Positions 1 to 5,459 of a DNA stretch of 5,459 nucleotides are shown in pieces. Position 1 is the first letter of the stretch; each line of letters opens with the position of its first letter. Made by a program: the position numbers and the translations under genes. The notes beneath the pieces were generated by a model, which saw only the letters and a list, made by a program, of their open reading frames with translations, searched no databases and was not told the DNA's origin. The stretch is from contig JAHRAW010000223.1 of NCBI GenBank assembly GCA_020027415.1, positions 1 to 5,459 on the forward strand, read 5' to 3'. Source of the DNA: Gammaproteobacteria bacterium (GTDB taxonomy: Bacteria > Pseudomonadota > Gammaproteobacteria > Arenicellales > Poriferihabitantaceae).

Positions 1-546
1 TTTCTTAATGGTCGCCACGCGCCCCTCTTGAATGCTCAACTTAATTTCAACTCGGTTGCGCTCCGCCGCTTCCACCGAGAATTCCACGGTGGACGAATAA
101 CGCCCCAACGAAAGATAAATATCCTTGATTTCTTGTTCAACCTGCACTAGATGGGCGCGGTTGAAAATCCGCCCTTGCACTAAGCCCACTTGCTCCAAGC
201 CTTGCACAATGGCTTCGGTGGTGAGGGCTTTGTTGCCGGTAATGCTGATTTCGGAAATGGATGGGCGTTCCACCACCTTGACCACCAACACGGTGCCGTC
301 CTGTTCCAGTTCCACCTCATTGAAGAAGCCGGTGGCGAACAACTCCTTGATGCTCAGGCGCGCTTCTTCGTCATTCAGTTGGTCGCCGACTTTCAGCGGC
401 AGGTAGTTAAACACGGTGCCGGACTCAAGGCGCTCCAGCCCCTGCACCCGAATATCGGTGATGATAAACGGAGTAATCGCCCATGCCGCTTGCAGTTGGT
501 AGCAACAGAATACCGCCACTAGGATCAGTTTGATTTTGCGCATCAT
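1..546 (-). CDS. bamA: Outer membrane protein assembly factor BamA (N-terminal part; 3' end beyond window)
   Basis: BamA is the core of the BAM complex, which folds and inserts beta-barrel proteins into the outer membrane. The 182 visible codons run unbroken to the window edge. They give a signal peptide (residues 1-23: basic MMRKIK, hydrophobic core, cleavage after A-W-A), then POTRA1 (about 24-95) and the start to most of POTRA2 (about 96-174). Recognisable elements are ITDIRVQGLERL at 29-40, LFATGFFNEV at 69-78, VVERPSI at 91-97, ITGNKAL at 102-108 and RNRVEIKLSIQEG at 163-175, all at the places expected from E. coli BamA. The remaining POTRA domains and the barrel lie outside the window, since the family is usually near 800 residues. 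Start: two adjacent ATG codons (546 and 543). An in-frame stop at 601-603 rules out a longer ATG form. No clear Shine-Dalgarno sequence precedes the start. The two cysteines in the signal peptide do not form a lipobox. The gene follows rseP after 85 bases, as in many proteobacteria. Confidence 0.97.
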   Translation of the reverse strand, partial: MMRKIKLILVAVFCCYQLQAAWAITPFIITDIRVQGLERLESGTVFNYLPLKVGDQLNDEEARLSIKELFATGFFNEVELEQDGTVLVVKVVERPSISEISITGNKALTTEAIVQGLEQVGLVQGRIFNRAHLVQVEQEIKDIYLSLGRYSSTVEFSVEAAERNRVEIKLSIQEGRVATIKK

Positions 547-570
547 CGGATTATTGGTGTCGGTTGCGGG

Positions 571-609
571 AAGTTTGGCGGGCGGGCGAAGTTTGGCAAT
601 TCAAGTTTG
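571..609 (-). repeat. Three CAAACTT copies in the rseP-bamA intergenic leader
   Basis: Read on the minus strand, the heptamer CAAACTT occurs at 609-603, 595-589 and 577-571. The two copies nearer bamA share a longer match, GCCAAACTTC, and are exactly 18 bases apart. The first two are 14 bases apart. They occupy the non-coding gap between the rseP stop (632) and the bamA start (546). I see no hairpin followed by a T run in this gap, so there is no evident terminator and readthrough from rseP is likely. The repeats could be a regulator site, or -35-like elements for an ECF sigma factor (the sigma-E -35 core is AACTT), but I see no convincing matching -10. The repetition is directly visible; any function is inference. 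Confidence 0.45.
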
Positions 610-631
610 ACCGCATACCTTGCGCCGCCGC

Positions 632-1975
632 TTAAAACAGCCGCATTATATCATTATAAAAAGCCATGCTCATCAACAATATCAGCAAAACGACGCCGAT
701 TTGTTGCCCTCGCAGCATGAATTTTTCCGATGGCGGGCGTCCTCGCAACGCCTCAATCGCAAAATACAGCAAATGCCCGCCGTCCAACAGCGGGATGGGC
801 AACAAGTTCAGCAGCCCCAGGCTGATACTGATGATGGCTAAGAATTTAATAAAATCCGCGTATCCAGATGCCGCGGTATGCCCAGCCAGACGCGCAATGG
901 TAATCGGTCCGGATAGGTTGTCGGTCGTCATGCGCGCGCTCAGCATGCGCCCCAGCGAGCGTAAGGTGACCATGCTCATGCGCCAGTTGTAATCCAACGC
1001 CGCCGGCAGCGCAGCAAACACCCCATAACGCAACCGCACATTCTCCAACGGCGGGCGATATAAACCAATGCGCCCATATTCCTTGCCATCCACGCGCACC
1101 GCCGTGGTGATTAAGGCGATTTCTTGCTGCTGTGCGCCCCGCAGAATCGTCACCGCGAGGGGTTGGTTTGGTTGGCGCGCGACCTGTGCCACCAAGTCGT
1201 TCCAGTCGCGCACCGCAATTCCGTCCAACGCCACGATTTTATCGCCCGGTTGTAGCCCGGCTGCGGCCGCGGGTGACTGCTCCACCACTCGGTATACGGC
1301 GGCGGGCGGGGCCGAGGGGAACAAGCCGATATACGAGGTGAGCGGCTGCGCGCCGAGCGCGTATTGCTCAACTTCGCTGAAATCAATGCGCAGATTGCGC
1401 GCGCCGCCGGCGTCGCCGACCACCTCAAAGCCGATGGTGTTGCCTTTCATCGCTTGATGCAGCATGTAAAACTGGTGCTGTCCCCAGGTGCTGACGGCGC
1501 GCCCATCCACGCGCGTGATGCGGTCGCCGGGCTGAAAGCCGGCTTGTTGCGCCACCGAATGCTCCGCCACCGCGCCGACTATCGGCGCAATGTCGTCGCT
1601 ACCCGCCACAAACACCAGCCAGATGGCGACAATGGCAAACAGAAAGTTATAGGCGGGACCGGCGACCACGATGGCGCTGCGCACGCCGAGAGACTGACGG
1701 TTAAAAGCCATATCCCGTTCGTCGGCAGCCACCACGCCTTCCCGTTCGTCCAGCATCTTCACATAGCCGCCCAACGGAATCAGCCCGATGGAATACTCGG
1801 TGGGGTCGTGCGTGCGCCGCCAAGTGAAAATGGCTTTGCCGAAGCCAATGGAAAACTTCAGCACTTTGACGCCTAATTTGCGCGCCACTTGGAAATGCCC
1901 GTATTCATGCACCGCCACCAAAATGACGATGGCGGCGAGAAATCCCCCTACGCTATAGGCAAGTGAGCTCATCAT
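632..1975 (-). CDS. rseP: RseP-type site-2 zinc metalloprotease (RIP, M50 family)
   Basis: This is an inner-membrane protease of the site-2 family. In E. coli it cleaves the anti-sigma factor RseA within the membrane to release sigma-E, and it also clears remnant signal peptides. From the start chosen, the protein has 447 residues, against 450 in E. coli. The zinc motif HEYGH is at 23-27 in the first membrane segment (about 6-27). FSIGFGKAIF (41-50) and LIPLGGYVKMLDE (65-77) match the family. The second membrane segment is about 101-124, followed by two PDZ domains (about 130-205 and 216-295, each with an AGxQPGD-like loop). The third zinc ligand lies in NLLPIPLLDGG (390-400, Asp398), and a last membrane segment is near 424-441. 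Start: tandem ATGs at 1975 and 1972, five bases after the dxr stop, with a weak AGG nine bases upstream. An in-frame ATG at 2023 would add 16 Cys-rich residues not expected in the family and would overlap dxr by 43 bases, so I reject it. Substrates in this organism cannot be read from the window. Confidence 0.97.
   Translation of the reverse strand: MMSSLAYSVGGFLAAIVILVAVHEYGHFQVARKLGVKVLKFSIGFGKAIFTWRRTHDPTEYSIGLIPLGGYVKMLDEREGVVAADERDMAFNRQSLGVRSAIVVAGPAYNFLFAIVAIWLVFVAGSDDIAPIVGAVAEHSVAQQAGFQPGDRITRVDGRAVSTWGQHQFYMLHQAMKGNTIGFEVVGDAGGARNLRIDFSEVEQYALGAQPLTSYIGLFPSAPPAAVYRVVEQSPAAAAGLQPGDKIVALDGIAVRDWNDLVAQVARQPNQPLAVTILRGAQQQEIALITTAVRVDGKEYGRIGLYRPPLENVRLRYGVFAALPAALDYNWRMSMVTLRSLGRMLSARMTTDNLSGPITIARLAGHTAASGYADFIKFLAIISISLGLLNLLPIPLLDGGHLLYFAIEALRGRPPSEKFMLRGQQIGVVLLILLMSMAFYNDIMRLF
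645..658 (-). promoter_or_regulatory. Candidate extended -10 promoter for bamA inside the rseP 3' end
   Basis: On the minus strand the sequence TATAATGATATAAT contains two perfect TATAAT hexamers (658-653 and 650-645). The second is preceded by TG one base upstream, giving the extended -10 form TGnTATAAT, which can work without a good -35. TTGTTG and TTGATG lie upstream, but their spacings to either hexamer (about 15 or 20 bases) are poor. Transcription would start near 638, leaving a leader of roughly 90 bases before bamA. The bases also encode the last residues of RseP (F-Y-N-D-I-M-R-L-F), so coding constraint explains part of the AT-richness. However, AT-rich codon choices, including ATA for Ile, are unusual in this GC-rich stretch. 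E. coli also has promoters for bamA in the upstream gene region. Confidence 0.4.
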
Positions 1976-1980
1976 ATCCG

Positions 1981-3258
1981 TTAACCTGTTGAAACCATCG
2001 CAGCAGTCGCAGCCGTTTGGCAACGCCGCCCGCGCGGCAGCAGTTCTTGACAGCGGCGACGCGCTTGGCGGTCGGCGGCTAACGCCGCATCCAAATCACA
2101 ATCCGACGTTGCTTCGGTTTGTTGCATGGTGCGCTCCACCAGCAGCGGAATTCTATCAAACCGCAACGCATCGGCAAGAAAGGCGGCAACCGCGACTTCG
2201 TTGGCGGCATTCATGGCGGCGGGCAAGGTGCCGCCGATGCGCGCGGCTTCCCGCGCCAGCGCAATGGCGGGAAACCGTTGCCCATCCGGCGCCGCGAAAT
2301 CCAAGCGCGCGCACGCCAGCAAATCCAAGCGGCGCGCGCCGGAATCAATGCGCTGCGGCCAACCCAAAGCGTTGGCAATCGGCACCCGCATATCCGGGCT
2401 GCTGAGTTGCGCCAACATGGAGCCATCCGCATATTCCACCATAGAATGGATGACGCTCTGCGGATGAATCACGATTTCAATGTCGTCGGCGCGCACCGCA
2501 AACAGCGCGCACGCTTCAATCAACTCCAAACCTTTGTTCATCATGGTGGCGGAATCCACCGAGATTTTTGGACCCATATCCCAGTTCGGATGGGCGCACG
2601 CTTGCGCCGCGGTGACGCGGTGGAAATCAGCCAGCGGCAATTGCCGAAACGGTCCGCCGGAGCCAGTCAGCAGTATTCTGCGTATGCCGACCGGGCGATG
2701 CGCGGCGCATGCTCCTGTTTGCGCTCCTTCTTGCGCTTGGAGTTGGGGTTGCGATTGCGGCTGCAGTTGCGGCGGCGGCAAGCATTGAAAAATCGCATTG
2801 TGTTCGCTGTCCAAGGGAATCACCGTGGCGCCGTGTGTGCGCGCTTCGCGCATAATCAGCGGACCTAACATCACCAGCGGCTCTTTGTTGGCAATTAGCA
2901 CTTTTTTGCCGCCGCGCACCGCCGCTAAGGTGGAGTGCAAGCCAGCCGCACCGACAATCCCGCACACCACAATATCGGCGCCGCCGCCAGCCAGTTCGGA
3001 CAACCCCTCCGCCCCGCTGCGCACTTGCGTATGCAGGTTCATCGCCGCCACCGCCGCCGCCAGCCGTTTGCCCGCCGCCGGCGCCGCCATCACCGCCAGT
3101 TCGGGCTTGAATTCGTCGCATTGGCGGCGCATCGCAGCCCAGTTTTGATTGCCGGAAAGCCCCGTTACGCGGTATTTATCGGGATGCCGCCGGATTACGT
3201 CTAAAGTGCTGACGCCGATTGACCCGGTTGAACCCAAGATAGCGACTGAACGAGTCAT
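1981..3258 (-). CDS. dxr: 1-deoxy-D-xylulose 5-phosphate reductoisomerase (MEP pathway)
   Basis: Dxr converts 1-deoxy-D-xylulose 5-phosphate to 2-C-methyl-D-erythritol 4-phosphate with NADPH and a divalent metal. It is the committed step of MEP isoprenoid synthesis, carried out in the cytosol. The NADPH motif GSTGSIG is at 9-15 and NKEPLV at 124-129. Metal ligands are Asp150, Glu152 and Glu245. Substrate residues Ser200 (in LLTGSGGPFR), His223 and Trp226 (in HPNW), Ser236, Asn241 and Lys242 (in SVDSATMMNKGLE) are all present, so the enzyme should be active. From E152 onward the spacing is 14 residues longer than in E. coli, owing to an x-Gln repeat at 163-176. The total is 425 residues against 398. 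About 18 residues (from PRGRRC) extend past the usual C-terminus. The start is the ATG overlapping the cdsA stop (ATGA). An ATG 15 bases upstream would add only MVVVG and is less likely from family starts. The upstream sequence GGTGGTGG is at best a weak ribosome site. Confidence 0.97.
   Translation of the reverse strand: MTRSVAILGSTGSIGVSTLDVIRRHPDKYRVTGLSGNQNWAAMRRQCDEFKPELAVMAAPAAGKRLAAAVAAMNLHTQVRSGAEGLSELAGGGADIVVCGIVGAAGLHSTLAAVRGGKKVLIANKEPLVMLGPLIMREARTHGATVIPLDSEHNAIFQCLPPPQLQPQSQPQLQAQEGAQTGACAAHRPVGIRRILLTGSGGPFRQLPLADFHRVTAAQACAHPNWDMGPKISVDSATMMNKGLELIEACALFAVRADDIEIVIHPQSVIHSMVEYADGSMLAQLSSPDMRVPIANALGWPQRIDSGARRLDLLACARLDFAAPDGQRFPAIALAREAARIGGTLPAAMNAANEVAVAAFLADALRFDRIPLLVERTMQQTEATSDCDLDAALAADRQARRRCQELLPRGRRCQTAATAAMVSTG
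2731..2772 (-). repeat. Seven-unit hexanucleotide (NNN-CAA/CAG) repeat encoding (x-Gln)7 in dxr
   Basis: Forty-two bases form seven consecutive 6-base units, each an variable codon followed by a glutamine codon (six CAA, one CAG). They encode PQLQPQSQPQLQAQ, residues 163-176 of Dxr. A further A-Q pair follows after E-G at 2719-2724, and a run of prolines precedes the repeat. By comparison with remembered E. coli Dxr spacing (Glu152 to Ser186 there, Glu152 to Ser200 here), the net gain is 14 residues, exactly seven dipeptides. The insert falls between the metal-binding DSEH motif and the LLTGSGGPF strand, a stretch that varies in the family, so a flexible surface loop is expected. Origin by slippage or unequal exchange is inference; the units have since diverged at the first codon. 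Confidence 0.85.
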
Positions 3259-4067
3259 GCCGACCACCACCACAGCGTGACAAACACCGGCGCCGCCGCC
3301 AACAAGCCGTCCACCCGGTCCAGCACGCCGCCGTGTCCGGGCAACAGCCCGCCGCTATCTTTGACCTCGGCGCGCCGTTTTAATCGGCTTTCGTATAAAT
3401 CGCCCACCACGCTGAACAGCGCCGCGCCGAGGGCTGCCGCCAGCCAAAATTGCGTTTTGCCGCCGGGCAACTCTAACCACAGGCTCGCCACCAGCAGCGC
3501 AACCAGCCCGGCGCCGAGCACGCCGCCGCCTAAGCCTTCCACCGTTTTATGCGGGCTAATGCGCGGCGCCAGTTTGTGCTTGCCGAAACGTTTGCCGACA
3601 AAATAGGCGCAGGTGTCCGCGCTCCATACGATGCCCAACATCGCGAGCGTCAGGTGCGTGCCCTGTTCAACGCGCATCCACAGCAACGCGCACCAAGCAA
3701 ACAGCACGATGCCCGCTCCTTGTAACAAACTGCGCCAAACCGCCGGCGCGCGCGCGGTCGGTTGCACGAGCATACTGAGCGCTTGATAAGCCCAGAACAG
3801 CAGCCCGATGAAGCACACCTGCGGCAGCCGTTTCGGCGCGTAAAAAAGCGCGCCGGCGGCGACCACCAACACCGCCAACCCAACCACGCCCACCGCCCAC
3901 TCCACCGCGCTGAACGGGCGCCGCTGCTTTTCCAGTCGCCCCCATTCAACCAACGCCGCGCATAAAATCGCCAACACCAACACCGCGAACCCCATCGGCG
4001 GCAACCACAGCGTCGCCACTGTGGCGGCGACCGCCAACGCGAGACCGGTGGCGATGCGCGTCCTCAT
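3255..4067 (-). CDS. cdsA: Phosphatidate cytidylyltransferase (CDP-diglyceride synthase)
   Basis: CdsA makes CDP-diacylglycerol from phosphatidic acid and CTP in the inner membrane, the branch point for phosphatidylethanolamine, phosphatidylglycerol and cardiolipin. The 270-residue protein is strongly hydrophobic, with about seven to nine membrane segments (for example near 6-23, 25-41, 58-76, 83-101, 116-131, 180-198, 206-222 and 256-268). The catalytic half is clear: WSADTCAYFVGKRFGKHK at 148-165, then ISPHKTVEG at 170-178. The family signature spans 227-253, S-x-L-K-R-x4-K-D-x-G-x2-L-P-x-H-G-G-x-x-D-R-x-D, with all fixed residues present (Lys236, Asp237, His245, Asp250, Asp253). The protein is slightly shorter than E. 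coli CdsA at its N-terminal half, but no catalytic element is missing. Its ATG overlaps the uppS stop (ATGA), and its own stop overlaps the dxr start in the same way. No Shine-Dalgarno sequence is visible; a GC palindrome sits there instead, so initiation probably depends on coupling to uppS translation. Confidence 0.97.
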   Translation of the reverse strand: MRTRIATGLALAVAATVATLWLPPMGFAVLVLAILCAALVEWGRLEKQRRPFSAVEWAVGVVGLAVLVVAAGALFYAPKRLPQVCFIGLLFWAYQALSMLVQPTARAPAVWRSLLQGAGIVLFAWCALLWMRVEQGTHLTLAMLGIVWSADTCAYFVGKRFGKHKLAPRISPHKTVEGLGGGVLGAGLVALLVASLWLELPGGKTQFWLAAALGAALFSVVGDLYESRLKRRAEVKDSGGLLPGHGGVLDRVDGLLAAAPVFVTLWWWSA

Positions 4068-4864
4068 GCCGGCGCCGGCGCCGCCGCCTCCGCCTGAATG
4101 GGCGCCGCCTGAATTTGTTCCGCGGTTTTGCCGAAACGACGCTGTCGGCTGGCGAACCTCATCAGCGCTTGCTCAAAGTGTTGCTCATCAAAATCGGGCC
4201 AGTAGGTGTCGGTAAAATATAATTCGGTGTATGCCAATTGCCACAACAGGAAATTACTGATTCGCTGCTCTCCGCCGGTGCGGATAAACAAATCCGGCTC
4301 CGGCAAATCGCTGGTACATAGCCGCGATGCCAACAGGCTTGCGCTGATCGCGTCGGCTGAGATTTCCCGCCGCTCCACCAATTCAGCCAGCGCGCGGCAC
4401 GCTTGAGTCAGATCCCAGCGCCCGCCATAGTTGATGGCGATGGTCAGGTTGAGCGCTTGGTTGGCGCGCGTCAACGCCATCGATTCGGCTACCCGATTTT
4501 GTAACGCGTGGGGAAACCGCGATAAATCTCCGATTACCCGCAGCCGTATTTGGTTCTCGTGTAAGCGCCTAATTTCATTCTCTAAGGTACTGGCGAACAA
4601 CTCCAACAACAGCGTCACTTCGCTGCTTGGGCGTTGCCAGTTTTCACTGCTGAACGCAAACAGCGTCAGATACTGCACGCCGCGCGTGCGCAACAGCGGC
4701 ATGATGTTTTTGATTGCCTCCACCCCGCGGCGATGCCCGGCGATGCGCGGCAAGGCGCGCCGCCGCGCCCACCGACCATTGCCATCCATGACCACCGCAA
4801 TATGGCGCGGCAACTCGCTCAAAGTGGCGGCGGCGGGCGGGAAGGTTGCGTGGGGTGATGACAT
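4064..4864 (-). CDS. uppS: Undecaprenyl diphosphate synthase (cis-prenyltransferase)
   Basis: UppS adds eight isopentenyl units in cis to farnesyl diphosphate, making the C55 lipid carrier for peptidoglycan and other surface polymers. It acts in the cytosol at the membrane face. The conserved blocks occur in order: HIAVVMDGNGRWA at 21-33 with catalytic Asp27, GHRRG at 43-47, LTLFAFSSENWQRP at 66-79, AINYGGRWD at 143-151, and the diphosphate-binding DLFIRTGGEQRISNFLLWQ at 191-209 (Arg195, Arg201, Ser203), with Glu214 as the expected magnesium ligand. The 266 residues exceed E. coli's 253. The extra length is mainly a tail after the usual RRFG end: residues 246-266 are Ala/Pro/Gln-rich and have no recognisable domain. 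The start is the ATG 20 codons before the first conserved block. There is no good Shine-Dalgarno sequence before it. The gene follows frr after 48 GC-rich bases in which I see no terminator, and its stop overlaps the cdsA start. Confidence 0.97.
   Translation of the reverse strand: MSSPHATFPPAAATLSELPRHIAVVMDGNGRWARRRALPRIAGHRRGVEAIKNIMPLLRTRGVQYLTLFAFSSENWQRPSSEVTLLLELFASTLENEIRRLHENQIRLRVIGDLSRFPHALQNRVAESMALTRANQALNLTIAINYGGRWDLTQACRALAELVERREISADAISASLLASRLCTSDLPEPDLFIRTGGEQRISNFLLWQLAYTELYFTDTYWPDFDEQHFEQALMRFASRQRRFGKTAEQIQAAPIQAEAAAPAPA
4068..4082. repeat. GC-only overlapping palindromes directly upstream of the cdsA start
   Basis: Fifteen G/C bases, a run of alternating GCC and GGC, touch the cdsA start codon at 4067. 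They hold two overlapping perfect 12-base palindromes: 4068-4079 (GCCGGCGCCGGC) and 4071-4082 (GGCGCCGGCGCC). They take the place where a ribosome binding site would lie, and they also encode the final Ala-Pro-Ala-Pro-Ala tail of UppS. As there is no loop, a stable hairpin at exactly this site is limited; pairing with neighbouring GGCGCC at 4101-4106 is possible. Translational coupling is the inferred consequence. Confidence 0.5.
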
Positions 4865-4912
4865 GGCGGCAGAGCAGCGCAGACGGCGAACAGCGAACGC
4901 GGACGGCGCGCG

Positions 4913-5459
4913 CTACATTTCCACGACTTCTTTTTCTTTGTCGCGTACGATTTCGTCTAACAACGAAATCGCTTTGTCGGTCACGGTTTGCAACGCTTGT
5001 TCGGCTTGCTTTTCTTGATCTTGGCTGAGTTGCTTTTCTTTGAGCAACTCGCGTAGCATGTGGATTGCATCGCGGCGGATATTGCGCACCGCAACCTTGC
5101 CATTCTCGCCCACCCGCCGAACTACTTTGCCCAATTCATGGCGCCGCTGTTCGGTCATCGGCGGCAACGGAATGCGTATGGTGTCGCCCGCCGTAGCCGG
5201 ATTGAGCCCAAGATCGGATTCTAAAATCGCTTTCTCAATGACCGCCACCATGTTTTTTTCCCACGGCTGCACGGTCAGCATTCTGGCGTCAGCCACCGCC
5301 ACCGTAGCCACCTGATTGATTGGGGTGGGCGCACCGTAGTAATCCACCAGCAGGTGTTCAAGCACTGCGGTGGAAGCGCGTCCGGTGCGAATGCGGCTCA
5401 TTTCATCGCGGGTCAATTCCACCGTTTTGGTCATGCGCGCTGCGGCGTCTTGTTGAATT
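4913..5459 (-). CDS. frr: Ribosome recycling factor (5' end cut by window edge)
   Basis: With EF-G, this factor splits the post-termination ribosome so that it can be reused. It acts in the cytosol and is normally essential. The frame is open to the right edge of the window (last full codon at 5458-5456), giving 181 visible residues that begin IQQDAAARMTKTVEL. These align with residue 5 onward of the 185-residue E. coli protein (IRKDAEVRM), so only about four residues are missing. The internal ATG at 5434 corresponds to E. coli Met13 and is not the true start, because beginning there would cut the first helix of the three-helix bundle. Conserved elements, counted from that Met, are SRIRTGRAS at 13-21, VQPWEK at 55-60, SDLGLNPATAGDTIRIPLPP at 73-92 and VAVRNIRRDA at 114-123. 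Arg117 and Arg120 match E. coli Arg129 and Arg132. The stop is TAG. pyrH usually lies upstream in this cluster and would be expected beyond the window. Confidence 0.97.
   Translation of the reverse strand, partial: IQQDAAARMTKTVELTRDEMSRIRTGRASTAVLEHLLVDYYGAPTPINQVATVAVADARMLTVQPWEKNMVAVIEKAILESDLGLNPATAGDTIRIPLPPMTEQRRHELGKVVRRVGENGKVAVRNIRRDAIHMLRELLKEKQLSQDQEKQAEQALQTVTDKAISLLDEIVRDKEKEVVEM

Noticed and set aside
1364..1876. A 170-codon plus-strand open frame opposite rseP
   Set aside because: It is fully antisense to the PDZ and N-terminal region of rseP, and has no recognisable motif or ribosome site. It is a shadow of the real gene.
1976..2023. Longer RseP start at 2023
   Set aside because: It would add MPNGCDCCDGFNRLTD, which is unlike RseP N-termini, and overlap dxr by 43 bases. 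The ATG pair at 1975/1972 matches the family length and places HEYGH at the expected residue.
2119..2868. A 249-codon plus-strand open frame opposite dxr
   Set aside because: It is antisense to a clearly conserved dxr and its product is rich in Arg, Gln, His and Ala, with no recognisable domain. It is what GC-rich codon bias produces on the opposite strand.
4865..4912. Possible direct repeat in the frr-uppS gap (CGCAGACGGCG and CGCGGACGGCG, 20 bases apart)
   Set aside because: The match is only 11 bases with one mismatch in very GC-rich DNA, so chance is a sufficient explanation. No hairpin with a T run is present, so it is not a terminator.
4431..5018. A 195-codon plus-strand open frame crossing the frr-uppS junction
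   Set aside because: It is antisense to two conserved genes and its composition is that of a random reading. It has no family resemblance.
5432..5434. ATG at 5434 as the frr start
   Set aside because: The upstream codons IQQDAAAR still align with E. coli RRF residues 5-12, so the frame continues past the window edge and this Met is internal.
1..5459. A novel defence, mobile or otherwise undescribed system
   Set aside because: Nearly every base is accounted for by six well-known housekeeping genes in their usual order. There are no transposase, integrase, toxin, CRISPR or tRNA signals, and no long unexplained gap.

Overview
This window is a conserved housekeeping block from a Gram-negative proteobacterium. 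All supported genes lie on the minus strand. In transcription order (right to left) they are frr (5' end cut by the window edge), uppS, cdsA, dxr, rseP and bamA (3' end cut by the window edge). This order, and the presence of an outer-membrane assembly gene (bamA) and a site-2 protease of the RseP type, fit the Gamma- and Betaproteobacteria. The sequence is GC-rich and the proteins resemble both classes, so I do not assign a genus.

Right part (about 4064-5459): frr encodes ribosome recycling factor. After a 48-base gap comes uppS, undecaprenyl diphosphate synthase. Middle (about 1981-4067): uppS, cdsA and dxr are chained by two ATGA overlaps, where the start codon of one gene overlaps the stop codon of the previous one. 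This suggests one polycistronic message with translational coupling. Left part (1-1975): rseP starts five bases after the dxr stop. An 85-base gap that may carry its own promoter separates rseP from bamA.

Functionally the block links envelope biogenesis steps. Dxr commits carbon to the MEP isoprenoid pathway. UppS uses isoprenoid units to build the C55 lipid carrier for peptidoglycan and other surface glycans. CdsA makes CDP-diacylglycerol for phospholipids. RseP is an inner-membrane protease, best known in the envelope stress response. BamA inserts beta-barrel proteins in the outer membrane. Frr is the translation gene that usually sits at the head of this cluster.

I found no mobile element, CRISPR array, RNA gene, phage gene or unknown protein family. 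The window does not appear to hold an undescribed system. The points worth a second look are small: a (x-Gln)7 dipeptide repeat inserted in Dxr, a likely extended -10 promoter inside the 3' end of rseP, three CAAACTT copies in the bamA leader, a GC palindrome immediately before the cdsA start, and low-complexity C-terminal tails on UppS and Dxr next to the gene junctions.
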